A DNA stretch of 64,000 nucleotides, from the NCBI GenBank assembly GCA_029448655.1, contig JACCLO010000002.1, positions 2,790,001 to 2,854,000 on the forward strand, in the 5' to 3' direction. Under the pieces are notes generated by a model, which did not search any database, had not been told where the DNA came from, and saw only the letters and a program-made list of their open reading frames with translations. Within the stretch, counting starts at the first letter, position 1; every line of letters begins with the position of its first letter. The position numbers and the translations under genes were made by a program. The stretch comes from Wolfiporia cocos (lineage: Eukaryota; Basidiomycota; Agaricomycetes; Polyporales; Phaeolaceae). Below, piece by piece: positions 1 to 11,002 of the stretch.

Positions 1-860
1 GAACCATAACATCCTGCCCGGTGTCAATGCGGGGGTGTTGATGTTCTCCGCCCACGACTTGTATGGATCACCCGACGTCGTCGCTGTGTTGTCGACTACT
101 GGGACGAACAGCTGCTGCAAGACGAGAGGGATGGGCGGTTCGGCGAGCGCAGCTTTCAGTGCCACCACCGCAGCAAGGTTGCCTCCGCTGGGACAGTTCG
201 TTATACCAAGCGGCTGGGAAACCTGCAACCGACATACCTAGAAGAACCGCCGACAGCGTACTTGGTGATGTCGACATTTAACTCTGACTTACCGTTTTGG
301 TAAACCCAGTGAAGGGCTTCTACTGCGTCTTCAACAGCCGCAGGGTATGGATTCTCTGGGGCGAGCCGATAATCAACGGAAACCACGACGCATCGTGCCC
401 CTGTGGTATAGATACTGTCATATATGGATGGTCCATAAACGTGTCTGTGACATGCTCACGCTGGCATGCGTTGGTGCACCAGGAAGTCTCAGTGTTGATT
501 CCTCCTAGTGTCCATCCTCCTGAACCCACACATGAGTACTGAGAGACTTCCGGTGCTAATAACCTTGCCTCCATGGAAGGACAGGAGAACCGGCCATCCT
601 GCATCAGGAGCGGTACCCTCCGGTGTGTATACGCGCGCGGCGCATTTACTGAGCGAGATATCCTTGATTGCTCCAACCTTCAGAGGCTCCGCACCGCCTG
701 GTACAGGCGGGCCCTGGCGCACAGCAGGATTCCAAGGGAGCAGCTGGACGGGAACAGCGTATGCTGTATTGGCGTTGTGGAACGCAACGTACTCGGGATC
801 AAGCCTCCCTAGAACATCGGGATGAATAGGCTGATGAACGACTCTTTCCTGGCTGGTCAT
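1..860 (-). CDS. HSL-type carboxylesterase/lipase, partial at left edge
   Basis: Alpha/beta hydrolase of the hormone-sensitive-lipase type, expected to hydrolyse short-chain esters. Seen: the oxyanion-hole motif HGGGW with the family context WTLGGIN, then VVSVDYRLAPENPYPAAVEDA, then the nucleophile elbow GGSSSGGNLAA (family form GDSAGGN, here with a second Ser replacing the first Asp/Ala pair). The product reads off the left edge, so the catalytic Asp and His are not in view. I place the start at MTSQERVV (860); an upstream in-frame ATG at 911 is possible. Exons are joined by introns near 560, 440 and 230; the first of these uses a GC donor. It is divergent from the D-serine dehydratase gene. 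Family assignment is firm; substrate unknown. Confidence 0.85.
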
Positions 861-1169
861 GGTGAAGGTGCACGCGTGCAGAGCAATCCGACGAGGGGTA
901 TTGGTGGGCACGGTTTATAAGGGAAGGCAACATGACCCTTTCCATAGAGTCACAATGGCGTGCTATCGAGGCGATAATCAATTCAAGGGTCTGCGATAGC
1001 GTGTGCTCGACCTTGAGACTGACGCGTCGAAGCAAGGATAGACTTCGGGCTGAGATCGGAAGACAACACCGGCACACGTGATCGCAAGCGGCCCCGCCAT
1101 ATCGATAGCGCGGAGATGAGGTCAAACAGCCACAGCCACTGCGACCGCCTTGGATCCAGCACATCCACC
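861..1169. promoter_or_regulatory. divergent intergenic region
   Basis: About 310 bases separate the starts of the esterase (leftward) and the D-serine dehydratase (rightward), so this stretch must hold both promoters. I see no clear TATA box or repeated site. Confidence 0.4.
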
Positions 1170-2680
1170 ATGTCGCTGCTCACTATCCAGACTAAAACAC
1201 CATTTCACATCAGCGCGAAGCCCGAGAAGCAGGAGCTGGTCGACGAGTACAAGGGCAAGACCCTCAACGCGATCAGGACGCCTGCGGTGGTCATAGATCG
1301 AGCGCTCTTTGCGAAGAACTGTGCGTTGATGCACGAGAATGCCAAACAGTGGGGGGCAACGTTCAGAGCTCACGTCAAGTCGCATAAGGTAGGGAGCAAG
1401 GAGACAGCAATCGCTATCGATGCTGAGAGATGCACCAGACTTCAGAAGGAATCCGATTGCAGCTGGTCTCGACCGCGGACCAAACAAGCGCGATCGTCGT
1501 GTCGACAGTCATGGAAGCTTGTGAGATCATCAGAGATGGACTTGTCGCCGATGGCACAGTCAAGGATGTGAGTGCCGCCGATGGCATTGCTAGTATGATC
1601 ACTTACACTCGACACCAGATACTGTACGGATTACCTGTCGCTCTGAACAAAGTACAGGACCTCTCCTCTTTGTGGGAGGAGATAGCCGCATTTGATGCTC
1701 ATCTGCGCATTCTAATTGACCATCCGGACCAAGTGAAATTCCTGGAGGCCTTTGAGAGATCAAGAGCAAATCCGCGCCGGTGGTCCGTCTTCATCAAGGT
1801 GGACTGTGGACACAAGTGCGCACGGGTTATCTCTCGGCAACGTGCAAAGAATAACATACAATTCAGGCGGGCAGGGTTGGAACCGACGTCGCCGTTGTTT
1901 GAATCCCTCCTGATGACGGTCTTTTCCTCGCCAGTCATCTCGGTTTATGGTTTTTATACCCATGGTGGCCACTCATACAGTTCAATCTGTTTGCCGGAAG
2001 CGACCGGCTATTTGTCGAGAGAGATTGAGGCAGTCAATACTGCGGCAGGTCTTGCTTTATCCATTTTGGCTGGCACGCCTAATACAGCCCCCCGCAACGA
2101 ACCTTTCGTGCTTGCCATAGGAGCCACGCCCACCGCGCATGCTGCTACCGCAGAGACCCGGGCGCAGCTGGAGTTCCGTTTGAACGGTCGGCTCGAGATC
2201 CATGCAGGTTAGTCTTGTCGTGACGTATTGCCGGCGACTGTGACGCACGTAAGTACAGGAAATTACCCGCTGCTGGATCTGCAGCAGCTGCATACTGGGC
2301 TGGTGGACTCGAAGCGCGTCGCGCAGCGCGTGTTGGCGACTGTGATTTCCTACTATCCCGGCCGCGGTGAAGGCGGTACGGACGAGGCGTTGTGCGATGC
2401 TGGGACTCTTGCTCTAAGCAAGGACATCGGCCCGTATCCCGGCTTTGGGGAAGTGGTTGGGAAGCCTTGGAGGCTCAGCCGCATTTCTCAAGAGCATGGT
2501 GTCCTGACCCAGACGCAGGCAGGGGGCGCTAAACTCTATGTAGGAGAGATGATCCAGATGGTGGGACAGCACGCGTGTCTGATCATGGCGGCCTATCCCT
2601 GGTACTACATTGTCGATTCCGACATGCCGAGCAAAGGAGACATGGTGGAGGATGTCTGGGTGCCTTGGAAGGGATGGTGA
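1170..2680 (+). CDS. D-serine dehydratase (PLP/zinc, DSD1 type)
   Basis: Fold-type III PLP enzyme that converts D-serine to pyruvate and ammonia (eukaryotic DSD1 / D-threonine-aldolase-like family). Seen: the PLP-lysine segment FRAHVKSHK near residue 70, followed after an intron by TSEGIRLQL; YGFYTHGGHSY in the barrel; HAGNYPLLDLQQ; DAGTLALSKDIGP; the SQEHG motif; and QHAC near the C-terminus, whose His and Cys correspond to the zinc ligands of yeast Dsd1. The start at 1170 (MSLLTIQTK) precedes the conserved RTPAVVIDRALF segment. Introns lie at about 1390-1439, 1819-1868 and 2209-2260, all restoring frame. Length matches the family. The gene looks intact. Confidence 0.9.
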
Positions 2681-3016
2681 ATGGCCCACGCGACGCATGT
2701 CTATATACCCCACATATATCAGATGAAGAGACCAGAGTAAAATACCAAGTGTAATGATATGTATGCAACCAGTTATGGAGCAGAGCTCATAGCAAAATCA
2801 AAAAGCAAGAGCATTCTTCCTGCAGCCGTCGTAGCAGAAGGTAGAGAAGGTAAAACACAACGCGAATGTATATATCGAATACGTGATGGATGCAGGCGCG
2901 CAGCACGTGCGTTACAATTCGGCCTAGGCGCTTGCTCGAACGGATCTCTCGACCGTACGCTTAGAGTCCGGCTCGGTTGCCTCAGCTTACCTCCCTCGCC
3001 AGTGCACGCCTTCACC

Positions 3017-4134
3017 ATGCCTGTCGACGATTACGAAGCGGATGCCACGGAACTCATGGAAACCTATGGTGCGTGGCTTGCAAGGTGCCCTGCACATCGC
3101 GCCGCTCACGATTTACGCTGCCGCATGCAGATTTCCTCATGAAATATATCGTCATCGGTGCGCGCCGCCTGCAGCGCATAGCCGACGCGTTCGATACTGA
3201 ATTTTTGAGCAGGGGAGGCCGGAACGGGAAAGTCTTGCCTGCTACACCAGTTCACACACAACAGCTGTGCGTGTCCGCCTAGGAAATTCAGACGAGGCTG
3301 AATACCGACTTCTCAACAGTCAAGGATCATTCCCAGCACACGATCGGCGTCGAGTTTTCCAGTCGGACGATCAAGCTGGGAGAGAAGCGTATAAAGCTCC
3401 AGGTACGTCTCGTCCACCGTTTTGTGGACGACAGATGGTCCCTGAACTGCGCCGAGCTGTGGGATACTGCGGGGCAAGAGAGATTTCGGTACGACTCTTC
3501 CGTAATGGTGGCCCGCGCAACCAGCCGACTGATGCCATGGTCATTAGATCAGTGACGCGCAGCTACTACAGAGGTGCAGCCGGAGCCATCTTGGTTTACG
3601 ACATCACAAGGTACGTCCATTGACTACTCTGTTGACTCATCCTGACAGGGATGCTAGTCGCGCTTCATTCACGAATCTGGCTCAATGGCTGGCCGACGCG
3701 CGTGCATTGGCCAGTCCATATCTTGTCACCGTTCTCGTTGGGAATAAATCTGACCGAGAAGAGGACCGAGAGGTGGAGTGGGCGGAAGCGAGCAAGTGGG
3801 CTGCAGAAAACGGTACGTGCATTCATCCAACTACCCTTCGTGCACAGATCTATGATATTCGGTTGCTCCAGATTTGCATTTCCTCGAAGCTTCTTCGTTG
3901 TCAGGCGACAACGTCGAGGCACCTTTTCTCCTCTGTACTCGAGCTATCCTTCTCTCCATAGAATCTGGCATTCTGGATCCGGAAAAGGCTGGCAGTGGAG
4001 TCAGCTATGGCGACCGTGCGCTGCGAAGAGTGAACAGCTCTAGTAGGCTCAGCTTCGGCAGCCTCAGCGGGAATCGCAGGAAGAGCGGCGCAATCAAACT
4101 GCGGTTACCGGGCCCGGGCAAGAAATGTTGTTGA
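3017..4134 (+). CDS. Rab4-type small GTPase
   Basis: Ras-superfamily GTPase for early-endosome recycling. All G motifs are present when seven short exons are joined: P-loop GEAGTGKS, switch I HTIGVEF, switch [13 protein letters not shown], the guanine-specificity motif GNKSD and EASSLSG. The segment [14 protein letters not shown] and the C-terminal part [12 protein letters not shown] are diagnostic of Rab4 rather than Rab2 or Rab14. The product ends in KKCC, a prenylation signal. Exon 1 is 3017-3068; the P-loop exon starts at 3213. Introns of 45-65 bases use GT-AG. It follows D-serine dehydratase on the same strand, after 336 bases with no other gene. Confidence 0.92.
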
Positions 4135-5409
4135 ACGATACCCACTGCTAGATCGTCTGTGTCACCCGGATAGGTGAGCGACACATATTGACTACCGATT
4201 TGTATTTACCAGGCGAGCTACGGACAGATCTTGGAAGTATAGGATTATTCCTTCCTAATGCCATACTGCACTCTTGATTCGACACTCGGACCTGCACATG
4301 ATCTTCCCCACATTTCATGAACGCCATGCTATATGTTACGACGACCCCGGCGACTTACTACCCTCGCACACTGCAAGTAGATCCATCACTTCTATCCTTT
4401 TGCTCTGTAACATTACTTTCCTTCTGCTACTCAATGTACACTCCCCATTATGTACGGTAATGACAGTGGACCGGATTTACCCTTAGCTCGAGGATACTGC
4501 TGATGTTAGTCTGGCAGCTCACGTCAAGTAGACTGTTCACGAGTGCGTCATGTTCTTGTCGTTATGTATTCGATTCGTCGAACATGTCAACTCGCATTCA
4601 ATTGAACGTAAATAGCATTGCCACTACCAAGCTCCATCAACAGAAAAAAGGCACGTCCGATGGCACCAAAACGTTAGATGGCTTCTGTACCAGCAGGATG
4701 TCACAGATGGTGCCTCTTCGAACACGACTTCAAACGTGATTCAGCGTACAAGACAAGCCGCTTGCATATCGCATATAGGTAGGCGGTCTAGGGCCCAGCA
4801 CCAGAGTAAGAAGGCTTCGCAGAAGGCCGGGCAATCTATTTCCGCCCCGAGATATAGCTTGAAGATGCTTCGAGTACATCCGCTAGTCGGCCTGGGACAC
4901 TGCATGGTGCGCAGATCCCTCGAAAACGACTACGATGGCAGAGCTCCAAATGTTGAAACCGACTTGATGCGCCGTTGTAAAGTCTGCACATCTACAAGCC
5001 GTCCTGAAGAAAGCCGCACACCAGATCACAATCAGAGTCTGCACAGCAGACACGTTCTCCGCCCCAGGCAGCCTTGAATTGCCAATGAGAAGCTAGGGCG
5101 TGGTAAGTGATATCCGGACAGTCTCCATAGACGCCAGCAGGCTGCCCAGATCGCGCAGTACGAGAGTTGCTGAGGGTTTGTCGAGAGGGATGAATATTAA
5201 TTGCCAGCAAGAAAGCCATGGAAGATGAGAGTAGAGGTGACGGGCAGCAAGGTGTGACGCGACGAATGACGCTCTGCACTCCATGTCGGACTTGTGCGAG
5301 CTCGATAATTTTCGGTATCACCTTGCCTCACCGCTTGCTGCTATCTTGCTATACCGAGATAATGCCCGCCATGCTCTTGTCCGTTACTTTCATGCTGCCT
5401 CTGTAGGCC
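4135..5409. other. intergenic, no gene recognised
   Basis: About 1.3 kb after the Rab4 gene with only short open frames of no recognisable family. The last part probably contains the promoter and perhaps a first exon of the Ser/Thr-rich gene: an open frame ending at 5406 has a hydrophobic stretch that could be a signal peptide, but I cannot find a convincing splice to 5410. Confidence 0.3.
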
Positions 5410-8349
5410 ATGGCTCAGGTGCATGTTAAGAGGCAATCGGCCAGTGTCAGTCCTTCCACCTCAGGTGAGCATTATATTGTGAATGTCGCGGCGACCCTGC
5501 GCCACTTTGTGCCTCGTGTGCCGTGGGCATTGGCCGGCGGGAGCTGGTCGAGGTCAGAAAACGTTCCAGTAAGCCAGTCTAATCATGCCTCCGAGTGACC
5601 TATAGAAGACGCTCCTGAAGCTCGGCGTTTGTTCGTGGTAGCTGCTCGGGCCGCTGTTCTGCGCTGAGTGCTTGAAAGTCTGTTCGGGACAAACCACCAT
5701 TGAACTGGCTGCACGTAGAAGTTGCCGCGGCAGTAGAGCCTACCTACTTCCCTTTTACCTTTTGCCGAGCTTAAGGCCACATATTTACCATTGCGAATCC
5801 GGTTTTCAGGTGCTTCTCCATCCGAGTCTCCCACTGTGTCTGCGACGGGAACTTTGACATCCACTTCGGATCCTTCGTCTACGGCCGTGACTACGGCCGT
5901 TTCTACGACCGCTTCTGAATCATCGTCCCTTGCTACTGCTACTTCAGCACCAGTGCCGACGAGTACCGACGCAAGCACGAGTGCACCCGCGAGTACTGAC
6001 ACGAGCACAAGCGCACATACAGCTTCTGAATCGTCGTCCCCTGCTACTGCTACTTCAGCACCAGCGTCGACGAGTACTGACGCAAGCACGAGTGCACCCA
6101 CGAGTACTGACACGAGCACAAGCGCACATACAACCACTCAGGACAGCTCTCACACTGACAGTACGACCTCCGCTGCTACCTCGCGGTTCATGTCCTCAGC
6201 GACTACCGATTCTGGGACATCCGTTCGCACGACATCTGCTGAGCAGTCCAGCCCATCCCCTACAGCATCAATGGCCGCGTCTACCTCGGCTGAACGGTCC
6301 TCTGCCCAGCCCTCTGAGGCGCGCTCCACCACAGAGTGAGTCCCATGATCTCGTCCAGATCGCTCCCCCACTAATGACGAACATAATGATCGTCATTAGC
6401 TCGGCAAGGACCGTGTCTGAAGCGTCCAGTACAGGCAGTGTGAAAACATCAGCGGCGATGTCCTCCTCCACCGCTCAGTCGGCATCTGCGCCGTCGCGTG
6501 TCACTTCCGCGACAAATGCATCGTCGACCACTGGTTCCACCCCGACCTCATCTCCGACAACTATGACATCGTCGCAGCAGGCAACTACTAGTAGCTCGTC
6601 CGCGGCGGAGCACTCGTCCAGCACCGAGGCATCTTCCAGTACCGAGGCATCTTCCAGCACCGAGCATTCTTCCACCAGTACCGAGCATTCTTCCACGACC
6701 CCCACGACCGCTCCTTCATCTACATCGTCCTCCACTGAACATTCTTCCGCTACATCCGCTACGGACACTTCATCTTCTACTTCCCCTATCAAGTCTTCCA
6801 CATCTTCGCCCGAGCGTACGGTGTCGTCCACCGAGGCGACAACTTCGCAGGCCACGACATCGGATTCAAGTTCTTCAGCTTCAAACCCAGATGTGATCAC
6901 GACCACGACGACCTCGACAAACCCTGCTACATCGCCCACAACTACAGCTTCGACTACAAGTGTACAAGTCACGGCGACTACGCAGCCTTCACCTTCCACA
7001 AGTTCGTCCCCTGCTCCTGCAACTAGTAGCACAAATGGCAACTCGCCATCGCCGAGTTCCTCTAGCTCCTCCAGTTCAGTCCCTTTTGTTACTGCAGCTG
7101 AAGAGACTGCAACGTATGTCGTTTCTATTATCCTGAATCGACTTCACTCTCACATAGACCACGTCCCAGCACCACCTTGAAGTCAACAGTCTATATAACG
7201 ACAACAAATAGCCAAGGACATACCATCACGTCTGCACCACCGCTCATTACGGAGACGACTGTGGTCAGCGGTAGCAACGGGCCGAGTGTTGTAACGATTA
7301 TTGTAGCAAATCCTTCACCTTTAAGCCAGACCGATTCCGCAGAGGTCACTTCAGAGTGAGTAGATGTCCGATTTTCATCCCTGAAAGCAATTTCCAGCTC
7401 ACATTCGTGAAGGTTTTTCCGCAACAAAGGTGCCGTTGCAGGTGTATTCTTGATTGTGGGCCTGGCCGCTGCGTCTATCTTATTGTTCCTCTTCTTCTTT
7501 ATTCGCCGTCGACGTCGTACTCTCAGGTTGGAGCATGACACTGCGGTGGCCACTACATTGGCAGCGGCAGGCTACAACCGCCGGCCCCTTGACGGCGACG
7601 AAGAGGGTGCGCCTAACATGGCTGAGCGCGGCTCCCCCGTCTCTGCAAACCCATTCCGCGACGGCTCGAGCTCCACACCGAGCATCGCGGGCGGCCGTCC
7701 ACCCTCCGCATATCTGGACGACCCCGCAGCGGCGCCCGAGAATGCGCGCGAGCGGGAGTTCGACCCGTACGTAGCGTACGGCACAGTGCACCCGCCTCCC
7801 CCAGCGACACTCGGCTTCTCTCGGAAGGATGGCTACTCGCCCGCACGGACGAGCAGCCCGCCGCCGACCGCGTGGGCGGGGCCATCGCACTCGGCACATG
7901 GGCACAGCACGAGCTCGCGCAGCCAGAGCACGAGCTCGGCCGGATTCGGGCACCAGGCGCATGAGAGCGCGAGCAGCCACGACCTGCTCCTCGCCGCCTT
8001 CGGGCGCAGCGGGAGTATGCCAGCAACGCCAGCGATGCCGTCCGGGCCGCTCAACTCGAGTAGTGGGGATATTCTGACGCCCCCGCCGAGAAATCCGCAA
8101 CGGCTTGTGAAGGCGGCACAGATGTCGGAGAATGATGATGATCTGAGGGACTCGGCGACTTCTTCGACGTATTCTATGGCAGATGATGCGCCGTTCGAAG
8201 AACACAGCCCCCTGAGACCTGCATTAGAGGTTTGTGCTTGCGTTTCTCACATCGTTTACCATACCTAACATCATGCATAGGTGCGCAATCTACCTGACGG
8301 CGTCAGTGTCAGCAGCGACATCTCTAGAGAGCCGTCTCGGCGGCAGTGA
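5410..8349 (+). CDS. Ser/Thr-rich single-pass membrane protein (cell-wall sensor-like)
   Basis: Predicted surface protein with a long mucin-like ectodomain, one membrane span and a cytoplasmic tail, resembling fungal Mid2/Wsc-type wall sensors in layout only. Exons seen: 5812-6339, about 6400-7110, about 7159-7356, about 7441-8229 and 8281-8349. Ser/Thr-rich repeats fill the first two exons, including two 111-bp copies starting at 5911 and 6022. The span VFLIVGLAAASILLFLFFFI is followed by the stop-transfer run RRRRR and a tail of about 250 residues rich in Ser, Pro and Gly. The N-terminus is uncertain: the exon at 5410 joins in frame through a long 345-base intron, and no signal peptide is visible in that model. 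Likely heavily O-mannosylated. Confidence 0.7.
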
Positions 8350-8890
8350 TCTTGGTCAAGTTCTTGCCGGTCCGCTAGTTCTGTGTTTTTGAAGCATCTC
8401 ATTCCACTCGAGCTTTGGACTTTGTGGTTTGTATTTGCACCTTGCTCTTATTGTTCATGCCGTTCATGACAGTACATGTCCTTGAACGTCTTACATATGC
8501 GTATACATACGCTCATGAATGAAAAACGGACCTTAGACAGTGTCGTAGTGGTAGCTATAGGACTCCTCATCCGCTGTAATGTATCTAACACTCTCGGAGT
8601 GCATGTGCTACCTAGTTTATTGTGCCCATACTCTGTGAATGCATCTGACCGCTTTGCCAGATTGACGCACAGTTAGCAGGACTCCTCAACTGAAGGCCTG
8701 ATTCAGGCATGGTGAAACGTGCTATGCCACCCAAATCCTGGATCTTAAGCCTCTAGCACTGCCGCGCCGCATCTGGCCAACATGGCTAGATCAACGCGCC
8801 TGCTGCCACATTATCCGGTGCCGTATTTCACGGCAGGAGTCACTGCCGTTACATAGGTCTGGTCTGACCTGGACCATTATCATCTTGACC
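8350..8890. other. intergenic, 541 bases
   Basis: 3' region of the Ser/Thr-rich gene and promoter of the next gene. Nothing else recognised. Confidence 0.4.
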
Positions 8891-10475
8891 ATGGACACAA
8901 AGACAGGAGCGGACTTACTCTCAGATGACCTACCTGCTGCCGGACCATCTGCAATCCCAGATGCACCTCCTAGCTTCCAAGATAGTATAGCAGCGCCAGC
9001 CCCGACCTACAACAGCGTTTTCACAGGAGACGATATTTTCATTCCGTATGGCGGGGAGGAGCCGCCACCAGAGTTCACTCCTTATGAGGCTGAATACTTC
9101 GTCGACGGTAACGGAGATATTGTGTCGCACGACCCGCACCTGAACCAGGATGGTGAGTCCTCTCGGCGTAGTTATGCTGTCGCTTTTGCGATCCAATATT
9201 CATGATCCGTTGCATTGTGCCTATAGGTGAAGCATTGTACCGTTATCTCTTGTCGCATTCCCAGATGCTGCCGGACTTCCGTGTTCATCTAAAGGGTTGG
9301 CATTCGGAGACTCGTACACGACAAGTCACCCGCACGGAGAACGGTAGGATAAAGACAATGGATGAGGAATATACTGAGGTCGTGATAGGTTTGTTGTTTG
9401 ACTGTAATTACACTGAGCTGTTTTGAACATCCTTTCTACGCAGATTTCGACTTCTCGATCGATGTAAGGCAGCACATCGTAGCTGGACCTATACACTGGA
9501 GTTTACCGGACGACGAGCCCGCGTATAGAGGCAACATGTACAAAGAGATAGAGCTTTACGACCAAGACAACATAGAGGAAAATGGTAATGCTCGCGTTCT
9601 GCGCCGAAAGGCCACGAAGGCAGAACGAAAGCTGTCCGAGGACCGTAAGAAGGAGCAGGACACGAGGGGCTTGCCTCCTTGGGTCGCAAGCACCGCAACC
9701 GGAGTCGATCATATTGCCACTGATCAGGTAGAAGTGCTCAAGTCGTCGAAAACCCTTCGGCAATGGGCCGACGAGTACTGTGCGAGCAATAAGTTGCTGA
9801 AAGAGTTTACATATCAGAAGGTAGCTGGCAAGAATCGGTCGTGTTCACCTTGTTCACCATGTATCCCCTGCCTAGGTGGTCTACGGCTGGCATCGAGGAC
9901 ATTTGAAGGCCCACATCGAGGAGTTGATCAAATCCACGTACTACAGTGGGACGTACGAGGTTGATTTCCGCACCACGAACGCGAAGATCTTCATCCGTTC
10001 GGATAACCGCCTGTCGCGGATCCTGTCGAACAAGTGGCTCAAGTTCCTGCTCATCCTCCTCCTCATATATCCGTTCATCTGGTTATACAAGCACTTCAGC
10101 CGCCGTGGAGGCGGTTGCTGGGAAGTCTGCGGAGGCGCGTATGCTCTCAAGAAATGGCATCCTATCAACTTGAAGGCAGACCAGCGCACCGATTCCCCGT
10201 TACCCCCGCATTTGCAACATAACTCTCACCTGTATGACCAAGAGATTTATGATATGCCTGGCACGTCCAAGCTAATCGGGATGAGAGAGGGTACATGGTA
10301 CGAGGAATGGGAGTGCACGATCAAGAGAGCAGTTACAGGCCGCTTGCAGTCCACTGTACCACTGAAACAGCCAGACGAAAGGCCCAGCTTAGCTGATCAG
10401 CTGTTGGAAGGATTTGGCGCAGCCTCTGCATTCACGGATCACGTACCTAGGCTGCTTTCTTCCATTGTCAACTGA
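8891..10475 (+). CDS. conserved basidiomycete membrane protein, function unknown
   Basis: I recognise the general type from basidiomycete genomes but know no function. Exons join at about 9151-9226, 9389-9443 and 9822-9875, the last joining Lys to VVYGWHRGHLK in phase 0. The N-terminal 80 residues are acidic and Pro-rich. A central part carries GEALYRYLLSHSQMLPDFRV and DFDFSIDVRQHIV. A hydrophobic span FLLILLLIYPFIWLYKHF (near 10050-10105) is followed by RRGGGCWEVCGGAYAL, so it may be a tail-anchored or single-span endomembrane protein with about 110 residues after the span. The start at 8891 (MDTKTGADL) has no competing upstream ATG in the same exon. Confidence 0.65.
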
Positions 10476-11002
10476 TGTTAGTGTTACTTGGTTCTAATAG
10501 TCCACGTATCTTTACGGATCTTTGTAAATGATTATTCTTGCATATGTATCTTGCTAGTTCCTCGCCCTCAAGCGGTGTGTTGCATTACTGTCAATCGCTT
10601 CGCCCGGGCAGGTTGTATGGGCTATGCACTATTAGCTACGCACCTGGCGGCAATTAGTGATGCGGCAGGGTTCGGAGCGGCACAACGCGATCACGTGAGC
10701 GGATCGCGTTACGAATGATGAGGACAGCAAATTTCGATTTGTATGAAAATCCAGTGTCTATTGTAATACACTTCTGCTTGAAGAAGAAGTCCGTGCAGGC
10801 ATGCATACAGCATGCCAATTGAGCCGCGGTCACCGCAACCATCCGGCGAACCATATGTGTGTAGATGCAGGGATATATCGGACATATACCGGGTAGATGT
10901 GCGCGCCAGGCGATGGACTGCGGCGCAGCGCTTCAGAGCGGGCCACAGAATGCGGCGGACATCCAGGGCAGGGGGTTCTGGAGCATGACCGCGACGCGAC
11001 AG
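10476..11002. other. convergent intergenic region
   Basis: 527 bases between the 3' ends of the membrane-protein gene (+) and the glycosyltransferase gene (-). Only short open frames; nothing recognised. Confidence 0.4.

Noticed and set aside
4274..5077. Three short plus-strand frames between Rab4 and the Ser/Thr-rich gene
   Set aside because: No recognisable domains and no mutually compatible splice sites.
5930..7180. 416-residue open frame rich in Leu and Arg
   Set aside because: Frame-shifted shadow of the Ser/Thr-rich coding sequence, whose introns and membrane span support the other frame.
7480..8205. 241-residue Arg-rich minus-strand frame
   Set aside because: Antisense shadow of the GC-rich cytoplasmic tail exon of the Ser/Thr-rich protein.
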